The translations under genes and the position numbers were made by a program. A stretch of 64,000 nt of DNA from contig JADJXK010000002.1 of NCBI GenBank assembly GCA_016710325.1, forward strand, positions 4,092,001-4,156,000. Direction: 5' to 3'. This DNA is from Candidatus Leptofilum proximum. GTDB lineage: Bacteria; Chloroflexota; Anaerolineae; Promineifilales; Promineifilaceae. A model generated the notes under the pieces. The model searched no databases and was not told the origin of the DNA. It saw nothing but the letters and a program-made list of their open reading frames with translations. Of this stretch, positions 48,168 through 56,654 are shown piece by piece (the stretch's first letter is position 1; each line of letters begins with the position of its first letter).

Positions 48168-49592
48168 ATGAACGGCAGAGATTCGTGGACGCGGAGAATT
48201 GAGTTGGGGTTATACCGGGTGGCTGGGGCATCGGCGCGGTTGAGTTATCCGCTGCGTTGGGAAAAGCTGGAAATTGACGAGAATCGCTCGGTGTGGGTCT
48301 CGTACATGCCGGACTACCGCCCAAATCTGCCACTGAGCGGTACAGAAACGTCCGATCTCTGCATCATCGGCGGGGGGTACACGGGCATTTCTACCGCCTA
48401 CCACTTTAGCCAGCGCTACCCGGATAAGCGGGTGGTGCTGCTGGAGGCCAAATCGTTGGCCAACGGCGCCAGCGGCCGTAACGGCGGCATGATGCTCAAC
48501 TGGATCTACGGCGTGGGCCCGATGAGCGATGAAATGACCGCCCGCATTTACCACGCGACGAACCAGACCATCGACAGCATCGAGCAAATCATCCAAGCGC
48601 ACAATCTGGACGTGAGCTACCGGCGCGACGGCTGCTTCGAGGTTTTCACTGATGAGCAGCGGGCGATTGAAGCACAGGCCGAGGTGGAGCATCTGAACAG
48701 CCTCGGCGTGCCTGTACAATTTTGGGATGCGGCCCGGGTGCGCCAGAAAATCAATCTAAACGGCATCTACGGTGGGCTATTTGATCCCGGCGAGGGGCAG
48801 CTTAACGGTGTTCAGTTTGTGCGCGGCCTGCGCCCGGTGTTGGAGGCGCGAGGAGTGAAAATTTATGAGGGAACGGCCGTAACCAAAATCACTGAAGGCC
48901 CCACCATCGAAGTGACCACGACCAACGGTTCCGTAAAGGCCAAAGCCATCGTGCTGGCTACCAACGGTTACACTGGCAAGCTGGGTTATTTTCGCCAGGC
49001 GTATTTCCCGCTGCACTCTCACGTCTTTGCCACCGACCCATTGAGTGATGAAGCCGCCCGCCAGATTGGCTGGCACGGCACCGCCGGTTTTTCCGACGAT
49101 CTCAACCGCATCTCCTACGCCACGCGCACGCGCGAAGGGCATATTGTCTTTGGCGGCGGCAGCAACAACTCCTACGCCTACCTGTGGAACAACCGCACTG
49201 CCTTCCCCGGCACGCCAGACAGTGCCACTCCCGCCTTCGACGAAATGCAGCAGACGATGGGCCAGTATCTAACTGGCAGCGGCAGCCTGCGCCGTGCCTT
49301 CCGCTGGACGGGTACGCTGGCGATTACTTTGCGGCGCAACTGCTTCATGGGCGTACGCGGCGAGTACAACAACGTTTATTACGCGCTGGGCTACAGCGGC
49401 CACGGCGTGACGGCGGCCAATATGGCGGGCAAAGTTCTGACCGATCTTTACAGCGGCAGCGATGAGCCGTGGCGCGGCATGCCCTTCATCGGCGCGGATT
49501 ATGCGCCGGTGCCGCTGGATCCATTCCGCTGGCTGGGTTACCAGATGATGACCCGGCTCACCGGCCGCTCTCCGCGTGAACCGCATAGGTAA
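48168..49592 (+). CDS. FAD-dependent amine/amino-acid oxidoreductase (DAO family)
   Basis: 474 residues. FAD site DLCIIGGGYTGISTAYHFSQ at about residue 55, the DAO substrate-loop block LLEAKSLANGASGRNGGMM, and a C-terminal ALGYSGHGVTAANMAGKVLTDLY (Gly-x-Gly-x-x-x-x) typical of GlpO/PuuB/YgaF-like oxidases. It probably oxidises an amine or N-methylated compound with transfer to oxygen or a carrier; substrate unknown. ATG at 48168 is chosen; another at 48156 lies within repeat sequence. Stands alone. A caattg-type repeat follows. Confidence 0.85.
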   Translation: MNGRDSWTRRIELGLYRVAGASARLSYPLRWEKLEIDENRSVWVSYMPDYRPNLPLSGTETSDLCIIGGGYTGISTAYHFSQRYPDKRVVLLEAKSLANGASGRNGGMMLNWIYGVGPMSDEMTARIYHATNQTIDSIEQIIQAHNLDVSYRRDGCFEVFTDEQRAIEAQAEVEHLNSLGVPVQFWDAARVRQKINLNGIYGGLFDPGEGQLNGVQFVRGLRPVLEARGVKIYEGTAVTKITEGPTIEVTTTNGSVKAKAIVLATNGYTGKLGYFRQAYFPLHSHVFATDPLSDEAARQIGWHGTAGFSDDLNRISYATRTREGHIVFGGGSNNSYAYLWNNRTAFPGTPDSATPAFDEMQQTMGQYLTGSGSLRRAFRWTGTLAITLRRNCFMGVRGEYNNVYYALGYSGHGVTAANMAGKVLTDLYSGSDEPWRGMPFIGADYAPVPLDPFRWLGYQMMTRLTGRSPREPHR

Positions 49593-49618
49593 TTGTGAAT
49601 GGTGAATCGTGAATTGTG
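49590..49618. repeat. Micro-repeat, gtgaattgtgaat family (single arm)
   Basis: GTAATTGTGAATGGTGAATCGTGAATTGTG directly at the oxidoreductase stop codon. Related units read through the linker of aconitase X near 57181. Confidence 0.6.
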
Positions 49619-49751
49619 AACGGCCTGATCCGTCCTCATGCTTTTTTGGAGAAGCCGTTTTTTTCGCTCATTGTTTTCATAGAACCTTAGAATTTGCTTC
49701 TTAGGCCGTTTGTAAGTTGCCGCATTCGCTTTTTCCCTTGAAAATAGAACC

Positions 49752-51128
49752 ATGCATATGCGCTATCGAATTATCTGGATTGCCATCGGCCTTTTAGGGT
49801 TGGCTGGATGTGGCCTGCTGGAAACGCCGGAACTTCCCCCTGTGCCTACGCCGGTGGCAACGGCCGTTCCCTGGAATGGCGCGCAGCTTCCCCCCGGTGA
49901 GGTGGTGCTGGACCCCGTCAGTGATGTGGTGCCGGTGGTTGATCCGCAAATTGCCAACTTAATCGCCAGCGTGTCGCAGCAGCAGTTGATGGGCTATGTT
50001 CAGACAATGCAGAGCTTTGGCAACCGCAACGTCTTTGGTGTGACCGACGATCCGGCTTTTGGCATTGGCGCGGCGCGGCAGTGGTTGGTGAATGAATTTG
50101 GGCGGGTGGGGAACGGCCGTTTACAAGTCGCCATTCAAGAGTTCCCCCTGTTTTATAACGGGCTGGCCACCACCCCCTACAATGTGGTCGCCACCCTGCC
50201 CGGCCAGGTGGCCAACAATGACCTCGTCGTCATCATGGCCCACTACGATAACCGCGCGCCAGAACCAACCGACGGCGAAACCTATGCGCCGGGAGCCAAC
50301 GACAACGGCTCCGGCATTGCTCTGCTGCTGGAATCGGCCCGGCTGCTGAGCGCTTATGAGTGGAACCAGACGATTGTTTTTCTGGCGGCTGCTGCTGAGG
50401 AGCAGGGCACCTTTGGCTCACGTCACTTTGTGCAGACTGCCTTTCTGGAGGGTAAAAACATCATCGCCGCCATCAACTATGACGCCGTGGGCGGCCGCCC
50501 TGGTATTCCCCAGTCTGCCCGTCTGTTTGCGCCCAACTTACGCGAATCACCCTCCGGAGAGCTGGCGCGTTATTACGAGTACATTGCCGGGCTGTACGTG
50601 CCCGCCTTTCCTTTGCAGATTGTGGACGCGTTGGACCGGGAAGGGCGCTGGGGCGATCACCGTGAGTTTGTGAATGCCGGCATGCCGGGTATCCGCGTCA
50701 TCGAGTCGGTGGAAGACCCGGACATGGTGAACTCCCGCACGGACACCTGGGACCGGATTGATTACAACTATTTACAGCAGATGGTGCAGATGAACATTGC
50801 TGTGGTGGCCAACCTGGCAGGCGCGCCGCCCACGCCGCAGACGCCCATCATCCAGGCGCTGGATTCGCCGGGGGACTTTTGGCTGCGCTGGCCCACCGAC
50901 CCGAGTGCGGCCGGGTATGCCATTTCGTTTCGGCCGTTGGTGGAAGGCAGCTTTACCACGTTCCGCTTTGTGCGGGCCAACCAGGCGGGCAACGTAGCCC
51001 TCACTGGCCTAGACCCCACGGTGACGTATGCGGTGAGCATGACGGCGCTGGATGAACACGGCCGTTTAGGTGACTTCACCCCAGAAGTAATCATTCTGCC
51101 GACACAGTCCTCGGCGCAGGCACCGTAG
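49752..51128 (+). CDS. M28-family metallopeptidase lipoprotein with fibronectin-like domain
   Basis: 458 residues. Lipobox LLGLAGCGLLE, a Pro-rich spacer, then the M28 zinc-peptidase domain: VIMAHYDNRAPEPTDG (His and Asp), YAPGANDNGSGIALLLESA (Asp bridging two zincs), FLAAAAEEQGTFGSRHF (catalytic Glu-Glu) and MPGIRVIESVEDPDMVNSRTDTWDRIDYNYL with the last His replaced in the usual place by a nearby ligand. A C-terminal FN3-like domain (about 375-455) ends the protein. Aminopeptidase on the outer cell face by inference. Three ACGGCCGT octamers. Confidence 0.82.
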   Translation: MHMRYRIIWIAIGLLGLAGCGLLETPELPPVPTPVATAVPWNGAQLPPGEVVLDPVSDVVPVVDPQIANLIASVSQQQLMGYVQTMQSFGNRNVFGVTDDPAFGIGAARQWLVNEFGRVGNGRLQVAIQEFPLFYNGLATTPYNVVATLPGQVANNDLVVIMAHYDNRAPEPTDGETYAPGANDNGSGIALLLESARLLSAYEWNQTIVFLAAAAEEQGTFGSRHFVQTAFLEGKNIIAAINYDAVGGRPGIPQSARLFAPNLRESPSGELARYYEYIAGLYVPAFPLQIVDALDREGRWGDHREFVNAGMPGIRVIESVEDPDMVNSRTDTWDRIDYNYLQQMVQMNIAVVANLAGAPPTPQTPIIQALDSPGDFWLRWPTDPSAAGYAISFRPLVEGSFTTFRFVRANQAGNVALTGLDPTVTYAVSMTALDEHGRLGDFTPEVIILPTQSSAQAP

Positions 51129-51428
51129 GGTGCAGCGTAATAAAGACTGTAATGTTGATGCCCTAACTTTTTGGCGGGCAGCTATTTAGTGTTCTGGCAC
51201 ACCACTAAAGAGGATCTGTAGGACCTTATAGCTAAAACTCGTGAAAATTGGCGTGAGATAGACATTAATTCCTACGATTTCGGGCTTGATATTTTCAGAA
51301 AAAACCATTATTGTTATGCACTAAAGTTGGTTATTTACTGACACTGATGGTTCTAAATAGACAAAGTTTACAAATTTAGAAAGCCAAAAATCCGATTCAA
51401 GTCAGTAAAAAAAAAGCGAGGCAAAATC
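51129..51428. other. AT-rich gap, no gene seen
   Basis: 300 bases after the peptidase stop. No open frame with a ribosome-binding site and no octamer. The last 60 bases probably contain the promoter of the small-protein gene that follows. Confidence 0.5.
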
Positions 51429-51575
51429 ATGTTGGTACTGTTGGCATCTATTTTATTCTACGTTCTGATTATGGCCCTGGTGCAAAAGCGCCGTCGCCAA
51501 CTCCAATTGCAAGCTGCAACCATTGCCAAACAACGCCAACAACGACTTCGCCAACAACAGTACGATCGCTTTTAG
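51429..51575 (+). CDS. 48-residue single-pass membrane peptide
   Basis: A short gene that standard length cut-offs miss. It starts at ATG 51429 with GAGG 8 bases upstream and ends with TAG at 51575. Residues 2-18 are one hydrophobic helix (LVLLASILFYVLIMALV). The cytoplasmic remainder is QKRRRQ followed by a Gln/Arg-rich amphipathic stretch ending QQQYDRF. A strong terminator lies 42 bases downstream, which supports a real transcript. No family recognised. Such small membrane peptides often modulate a larger membrane protein, but no partner can be named. Confidence 0.65.
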   Translation: MLVLLASILFYVLIMALVQKRRRQLQLQAATIAKQRQQRLRQQQYDRF

Positions 51576-51616
51576 TTCATAAACCGATTCGTTTATAAAA
51601 ATTACTCTTAAAAATG

Positions 51617-51660
51617 AACAGGCAGGCTACTTTTGGTAGCCTGCCTGTTTTTGTTTTTTC
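51617..51660 (+). terminator. Strong rho-independent terminator
   Basis: 14-base stem AACAGGCAGGCTAC (51617-51630) / GTAGCCTGCCTGTT (51636-51649), loop ttttg, then TTTTGTTTTTTC. Ends the transcript of the 48-residue gene; an A-rich side also suits the opposite epimerase gene. Confidence 0.9.
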
Positions 51661-51685
51661 GTTCAAGATAAGGCGTTTTGATCCC

Positions 51686-52762
51686 CTACTTCTTTTTTTT
51701 GCGTCCCAGGTACCACAGCAAAAACAAAACGGCCGCTGCCAGCAGCGCATACCCCGCCCACTTCCGTTCCCGGTGCGCCGGGGCATTTTCCTGTTCGGTG
51801 CGGGCAATCCAGTCGAAGGTTTCTAGCAGGCCGGTTTGTAACGGCCGCGTGGTCCACCCCAGTTCCGTGCGTGCCTTGTCGGAGCGGGCCATGTAACTGG
51901 CGCCCAGGCTGGCTATGGCTTCTTCGCTAAACAGGCTGGGCAGGGGCAGCAGCGAATTAACCGCACCCGCAAATGGGGCAAACTTGCGCAACGGCCGTCC
52001 CGCCAGGCGCACGGACGGCGGCTTGCGCCCAATCAGGTGGGCCCAAAAGTCCACCATCTCGTTCAGCGGGATGGCTGGCCCGGCCAAAATGTAGCTCTCG
52101 CCCACCTTGCCCTTGTCCGCCGCCAACAGGTGCCCCTGGGCGATGTCATCCACGTGGGCGTAGGTCACCGTCAGGTCAGAGCCGGGCAGGGCGGGCAGGC
52201 CGCGGTAAAACATGCGCATGAGCTGGGCAATGAAGCTGGTGTCGCCCGGACCATACACGCCGCCGGGCATTACAATCACAATCGGCGCGCCCTTTTCAAT
52301 GAGCGGCAGGGCCACTTTGTAGTGGGCCAACCACTTGGTGCGATCGTACTCGGTGAGGAAGGGGCCTTCTTTGTAATAGGTTTCGTCTACCAGCTGACCC
52401 TGCGTGTCGCCAAAGACGGCGATGGTGCTGGTGTAGACAATTCTGGGGATGCCCAGTTCGTGGGCCAGCCGCAGCACGCGGCGTGTTCCACCGACGTTAA
52501 TGGCCTCGGCCTGCATCCAGTCGGCGGCGCCCAGCTTGTACCAGGCGGCAATGTGGAACACGACGTCGCAGCCGGCCATGGCCGGGCGCAGCGAGGCGCT
52601 GTCGGTAATGTCACCCATAAAAACGGTGGCGCCCATCCGGCGCAGCAGGTTGGCGCTTTCTGCGGAGCGGGCCAGGGCATGGACCTCATCACCCCGCGCC
52701 AGAAGCTTTTGCACAACATGCTGACCAATAAACCCAGAACCACCTGTTACAAATGCTTTCAT
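51686..52762 (-). CDS. NAD-dependent epimerase/dehydratase with C-terminal membrane anchor
   Basis: 358 residues. Extended SDR: TGGSGFIGQHVVQKLLARG, YTSTIAVFGD, the Tyr-x-x-x-Lys pair in EYDRTKWLAHYK, and VMPGGVYGPGD. The body resembles dihydroflavonol reductase/HpnA-like proteins. After residue 320 comes a basic stretch and one hydrophobic helix (GYALLAAAVLFLLWYLG) ending in RKKKK, so the protein is tail-anchored. Substrate unknown; a lipid-linked or hopanoid-related intermediate would fit the anchor. GAGAGGAAAC precedes the ATG. Confidence 0.82.
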   Translation of the reverse strand: MKAFVTGGSGFIGQHVVQKLLARGDEVHALARSAESANLLRRMGATVFMGDITDSASLRPAMAGCDVVFHIAAWYKLGAADWMQAEAINVGGTRRVLRLAHELGIPRIVYTSTIAVFGDTQGQLVDETYYKEGPFLTEYDRTKWLAHYKVALPLIEKGAPIVIVMPGGVYGPGDTSFIAQLMRMFYRGLPALPGSDLTVTYAHVDDIAQGHLLAADKGKVGESYILAGPAIPLNEMVDFWAHLIGRKPPSVRLAGRPLRKFAPFAGAVNSLLPLPSLFSEEAIASLGASYMARSDKARTELGWTTRPLQTGLLETFDWIARTEQENAPAHRERKWAGYALLAAAVLFLLWYLGRKKKK

Positions 52763-52847
52763 AAATGTTTCCTCTCAGATAAGGGAGTCGATGGGGTGCA
52801 TTATACCCGAGTGGGCTAAAAATGGCAGTTGGGAAACGGCCGTTTCC

Positions 52848-52875
52848 TTGCATCCATTGACCACACTGCTATAAT
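52848..52875 (+). promoter_or_regulatory. Promoter of the tRNA-Val gene
   Basis: TTGCAT (52848-52853), 16-base spacer, TATAAT (52870-52875), ending 15 bases before the tRNA. Confidence 0.65.
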
Positions 52876-52890
52876 TTGCATCCCTAGCTC

Positions 52891-52964
52891 GGGCGCGTAG
52901 CTCAGTTGGTTAGAGCGTTCGGTTCACATCCGAGAGGTCACAGGTTCGAGTCCTGTCGCGCCCA
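52891..52964 (+). tRNA. tRNA-Val (anticodon CAC)
   Basis: 74 bases folding as a standard cloverleaf. Acceptor GGGCGCG / CGCGCCC, D stem GCTC / GAGC, anticodon stem TTCGG / CCGAG around the loop TTCACAT (anticodon CAC, reading GUG), T arm ACAGG-TTCGAGT-CCTGT. Discriminator base A; CCA is not encoded. Confidence 0.97.
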
Positions 52965-52986
52965 CACATCAGTTACTAAACCGAAG

Positions 52987-53010
52987 AAAGACCCGTTTGG
53001 GTCTTTTTTT
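52987..53010 (+). terminator. Terminator of the tRNA-Val gene
   Basis: Stem AAAGACCC / GGGTCTTT, loop gttt, followed by TTTT. It lies 22 bases after the tRNA. Confidence 0.85.
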
Positions 53011-53034
53011 GTCTTTTAAGGATGAAGGTGCTTG

Positions 53035-53505
53035 ATGCAGATTCATAAATACATGAAGCAGCAGGTAGTTTCAATTCCAGATACAGCCACAGCGCGCGAT
53101 GCGGCTGCTTTGTTTGCCGCCCATCACATTGGCACTTTACCCGTGGTGAACACGCAGCAGAAGCTGGTCGGCATTTTGTACATGCGTGATTTGCTGCGGC
53201 TGGTGATGCCCGGCTTTATCGAGCTGATGGAAGATTTCGACTTTGTGCTCGGTGACTTCGGCGATTATGAAGAGCGAGAGCCACCACCTGAGGTAGAGGC
53301 TAAGTCGGTGCGCGAATTGATGGAAACGGCCGTCTCCGTCACCGCCGACAGTGGTTTATTGCGCGCCTTTGCCCTCATCGTCAACCATAACCTGACAGAC
53401 CTGCCGGTAGTGGACCAGGACGGCCGTTTAGTCGGTATCGCTTCCCACGTAGACATTGGCGCCGCCCTGCTGGAACGCTGGAACGATTCGATTTCCCCCA
53501 CCTGA
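53035..53505 (+). CDS. Paired CBS-domain protein
   Basis: 156 residues forming two CBS domains: IHKYMKQQVVSIPDTATARDAAALF with IGTLPVVNTQQKLVGILYMRDLL, and VRELMETAVSVTADSGLLRAFALIVNHNLTDLPVVDQDGRLVGIASHVDI. An acidic linker (EEREPPPEVEAK) joins them. Such pairs bind adenosine nucleotides and regulate transporters or enzymes. Here an antiporter gene follows after 29 bases on the same strand, so control of that antiporter by adenylate charge is a fair inference. ATG at 53035 follows AAGG. Confidence 0.85.
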   Translation: MQIHKYMKQQVVSIPDTATARDAAALFAAHHIGTLPVVNTQQKLVGILYMRDLLRLVMPGFIELMEDFDFVLGDFGDYEEREPPPEVEAKSVRELMETAVSVTADSGLLRAFALIVNHNLTDLPVVDQDGRLVGIASHVDIGAALLERWNDSISPT

Positions 53506-53534
53506 CAAATCCCACATTTTCCTTTGAACCGCCT

Positions 53535-54830
53535 ATGAGTGAAATAATCGTATCATCCCTTATTTTTGCTGCCGCCCTGGGCTTAATTTTTACAGAGAAG
53601 GTACACCGCACCATTGTTGGCATTGTGGGCGCGGTGATCATGGTGGGTGCCGGGCTGCTGATGGGCTTCTACAGCGAGGAAGCGGCCGTTGAATCCCTCA
53701 ACGTTGAGACCTTGGCCCTGCTGTTTGGCATGATGGTTATGGTGGCGCTGCTGCAGCCCACCGGCTTTTTCCAATACCTGGCGATCATGGCCGGGCGCTG
53801 GTCCAAGGGCAACCCGGTGCGCCTGTTTATTTTGCTGGGTGCCCTCACCACCGTGCTGTCCATGTTTTTAGACAACGTGACGACGGTAGTGCTCATTGCC
53901 CCGGTGACCATTCTCATCACCGAACTTTTGGGGTTGAGCCCGGTGCCGTTTCTCATTTCAGCAGCGCTGCTTTCCAACACGGGCGGCGTGGCCACACTAG
54001 TGGGCGACCCGCCCAACGTGCTGATTGGTTCGGCCGTGGGGTTGACCTTCAACGACTTTTTGACCCATTCCCTGCCGGTGATTGTTTTTGTCTGGATGGC
54101 TTCGCTGGGGCTGTTGGTCTGGTTGTCGCGGGCGGAGCTGGGGGCAAACCCGAAAGCGGCACAGCGCATCAAGAACCTGGACCCGGCCAAAGCACTGGAA
54201 GACCCCAAGACGGCGCGCAAGGTTTTGATTGTGTTGGGTACGGCCGTTCTCCTCTTCTTTATTCACCACCTTATGGGCATTAGCCCGGCTTATGTCGCCC
54301 TGTGCGCTGCGGCCGCTGCCTTGCTGTGGGTTCGGCCCGAAGATTTGACCACGGTGTTTGAGCATGTCGAATGGCCGGTGCTGATCTTCTTTGCCGCGTT
54401 GTTTGTAATGGTGGGTGGGGTGGAATCGGCCGGGGCGTTTGAGAAGGTGGCCGAGCTGTTTGCCGGGCTGGCCGAAAGCACCAGCCCGCGCCTCTTTGGC
54501 GTGTTGATGATTTGGGTAGTGGCCCTGCTTTCGGCGGTGATCGACAACATTCCGATCACCGTGGCCCTCATTCCAGTGCTGCAAAGCCTGGGCGCGGCGG
54601 GCATCGACGTGACGCCGCTGTGGTGGGCACTGGTCTTTGGCGCCGGGTTGGGCGGCAACGGCACCATCATCGGCTCAACCGCCAACGTGGTGGTCGTTTC
54701 CCTGTCTGAGAAAACGCGCCATCCGATTACGGCCGCTTTCTGGCTAAAACGAGGTTTGCCGGTGATGCTGCTTTCTTGCGTCGTGGTAAGCTTGCTTTAC
54801 GCGCTGTTTTTTCCCCTGTTTACGCGTTAA
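53535..54830 (+). CDS. Ion transporter superfamily (ArsB/NhaD type) permease
   Basis: 431 residues, about eleven membrane helices. The two inverted repeats carry the superfamily loops: SMFLDNVTTVVLIAPVTILI with SNTGGVATLVGDPPNVLIG in the first half, and SAVIDNIPITVALIPVLQSLG with GAGLGGNGTIIGSTANVV in the second. Close relatives include NhaD Na+/H+ antiporters, ArsB and YbiR-like proteins; Asp in both hairpin loops (Asn-Asp context) suggests cation or proton coupling. Next to a CBS regulator, PII-like protein and a CPA2 antiporter, so sodium/proton exchange is likelier than arsenite export. Confidence 0.8.
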   Translation: MSEIIVSSLIFAAALGLIFTEKVHRTIVGIVGAVIMVGAGLLMGFYSEEAAVESLNVETLALLFGMMVMVALLQPTGFFQYLAIMAGRWSKGNPVRLFILLGALTTVLSMFLDNVTTVVLIAPVTILITELLGLSPVPFLISAALLSNTGGVATLVGDPPNVLIGSAVGLTFNDFLTHSLPVIVFVWMASLGLLVWLSRAELGANPKAAQRIKNLDPAKALEDPKTARKVLIVLGTAVLLFFIHHLMGISPAYVALCAAAAALLWVRPEDLTTVFEHVEWPVLIFFAALFVMVGGVESAGAFEKVAELFAGLAESTSPRLFGVLMIWVVALLSAVIDNIPITVALIPVLQSLGAAGIDVTPLWWALVFGAGLGGNGTIIGSTANVVVVSLSEKTRHPITAAFWLKRGLPVMLLSCVVVSLLYALFFPLFTR

Positions 54831-55203
54831 AGTCGCCGCTTCTGGCCCTGTTTTGTCCCCCGTGCAGGCCCCGTACGCGGGAGACCGGCAGCACAAACAG
54901 CACACCGTTGTGGGCCTGTTCTAGATCACCCAGCACCGCTTCTGTGGCCTGGATTACCTTATCGACCATTTCTTCCCCTTCAACGACGGTAAACAGCGTC
55001 CGGTGACGCTCCTCGCGGTTTTGCAGCAGGCGGCTCAAGCTGGGCATCAGGGGGATGTCGTCACGAATGCTCATTTTGCGCACCCGCCCCAGGCCGGTGC
55101 TTTCCAAAATGGTAACGCCGCCTACCCCCTGGGCTTCCCACGATTCCAAAATGGATGAGCATTGATTGACATCATCTAGGATTAACAAGATCATGTGGTA
55201 CAT
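54820..55203 (-). CDS. PII-like signalling protein
   Basis: 127 residues. Opens MYHMILLILDDVNQCSSILESWEAQGVGGVTILESTGLGRV, the ferredoxin-like start of the PII superfamily, and continues TLFTVVEGEEMVDKVIQATEAVLGDL with the last strand HNGVLFVLPVSRV. It lacks the Tyr-51 T-loop modification site of GlnB, so it is not the classical nitrogen sensor. GGAGGAATGT gives a good site before the ATG. It lies between two antiporter genes, overlapping one by 11 bases tail to tail and preceding the other on the opposite flank. By analogy with other PII-like proteins it may gate ion transport. Confidence 0.75.
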   Translation of the reverse strand: MYHMILLILDDVNQCSSILESWEAQGVGGVTILESTGLGRVRKMSIRDDIPLMPSLSRLLQNREERHRTLFTVVEGEEMVDKVIQATEAVLGDLEQAHNGVLFVLPVSRVRGLHGGQNRARSGDFNA

Positions 55204-55243
55204 ACATTCCTCCGGTACAGACTTGTGCTTGGGCACGATTGAT

Positions 55244-56479
55244 TCAGGATGTGCGAGATTCTTTTCGGGATGGTTCTGCCTTTTCTTGGGCGGCAAAGGC
55301 AGCACGCAGCATAGGTGGTGTAACCAGTGTAGCGATGATGACCATAAAAACGGCGATTGAAAAATGTTCCTGGGTGATCAGGCCAGACGTCAGGGCAAAG
55401 GCGGCGACGATGAGGCCCACTTCCCCCCGCGACACCATGCCGATACCCAGTTGGAACGCTTCACGGTTGGTAAAGCCGCCCCATTTGGCGCCCAGCCCGC
55501 TGCCGCCAATTTTGCTGATAATGGCGATGATAGTGAAAACGGCCGCAAACCACCACGCACTGCCGCTAATTGCCCGTAAATTGACGTCCAGGCCAATATC
55601 CACAAAAAAGATGGGCACAAAAAAGGCATAGGCAATAACCGAAATGCCCTCCTCCATCTCATCTCTAAACGGCGTGCGGCCCAGAAACAGACCCGCCAGA
55701 AACGCACCGGTGATGGCCGCCATGCCGCCAAATACCTCGGCGGCATAAGCAAACAGCAGGGCAATCACCAGTACAAAGGCCAGCGTCCCCTTGCTGATGG
55801 GCAGCTGATCAATCTTGCGCGCCAGCCAGGGCAGCACCCACAGGCCAATGACGGCTGCGGCGCCAATGTAGAGCACCATGTTGAGAATGGTCAGCAGCAC
55901 GCCAGACAGGCCTCCGGCGCTGTCGCCAACCAGCACAAAGGCAATCGAGAGCACCAAAATCACCAGGATGTCGTCGAAAACGGCCGCTCCCAACAACGCC
56001 AATCCCACTCGACTGCGCAATACATTGAGCTCCATCAGCGTCTGCGCCGAGATGCTGACGCTGGTGGCGGCCAACGTCAGCCCCAGGAACAGCGCCTCAT
56101 GTGGGGTAGCGTCGAACAAAATGGCCGCACCATACCCCAACCCCAGCGGCAGCACCACCCCCAAAATGCCCGACAACGACGATACTTTGCCCGCGTTCAG
56201 CAAATCGGGCAGGTGCAGCTCCAGCCCGGCCAGCAGCATCAGCAAGATCACCCCAACTTCCGCCATGATGCCCAGCAGCTCCCCCAGCAGCTCCGGGTCG
56301 TGAAACAGGAAGGTCCAGCTGTGCAGCATGTCCAGTACAGTAGGACCCAGCAGCAGGCCCGCCAGCAGTTCCCCCAAAACGGAGGGCTGGTTGAAACGGG
56401 TGCTGATGTAACCACCCAGCTTGGCGGCAACGATAATGATGACCACTGCCAGGATAAATTCTAAAAAAAGACTTTCCAT
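55244..56479 (-). CDS. CPA2-family cation:proton antiporter (KefB-like, membrane domain only)
   Basis: 411 residues, about twelve helices. AAKLGGYISTRFNQPSVLGELLAGLLLGP at the start, LLMLLAGLELHLPDLLNAGK and the paired residues in LFLGLTLAATSVSISAQTLMEL and LGAAVFDDILVILVLS fit CPA2. A C-terminal TrkA-N nucleotide domain is missing, so regulation could come from the PII-like protein encoded downstream (41 bases away on the same strand). AAGGA precedes the ATG at 56479. Likely exchanges K+ or Na+ for H+. Confidence 0.87.
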   Translation of the reverse strand: MESLFLEFILAVVIIIVAAKLGGYISTRFNQPSVLGELLAGLLLGPTVLDMLHSWTFLFHDPELLGELLGIMAEVGVILLMLLAGLELHLPDLLNAGKVSSLSGILGVVLPLGLGYGAAILFDATPHEALFLGLTLAATSVSISAQTLMELNVLRSRVGLALLGAAVFDDILVILVLSIAFVLVGDSAGGLSGVLLTILNMVLYIGAAAVIGLWVLPWLARKIDQLPISKGTLAFVLVIALLFAYAAEVFGGMAAITGAFLAGLFLGRTPFRDEMEEGISVIAYAFFVPIFFVDIGLDVNLRAISGSAWWFAAVFTIIAIISKIGGSGLGAKWGGFTNREAFQLGIGMVSRGEVGLIVAAFALTSGLITQEHFSIAVFMVIIATLVTPPMLRAAFAAQEKAEPSRKESRTS

Positions 56480-56654
56480 CGAAATTCCTTCAGGATCGTG
56501 TTGAAGCAAGTTCTTCAGAAGCGGGCTGTCAAAAGAAGTTTGCTTCAGCAGTCAGGGGCAAAACAGCGGGAAAACTGTAAGGTGAAACTGAGGGGAAAAG
56601 TTTATTTAGCTCCCTAAAGCAGCATTATGTCAATTAACACCCCAGCCCTTTAAT

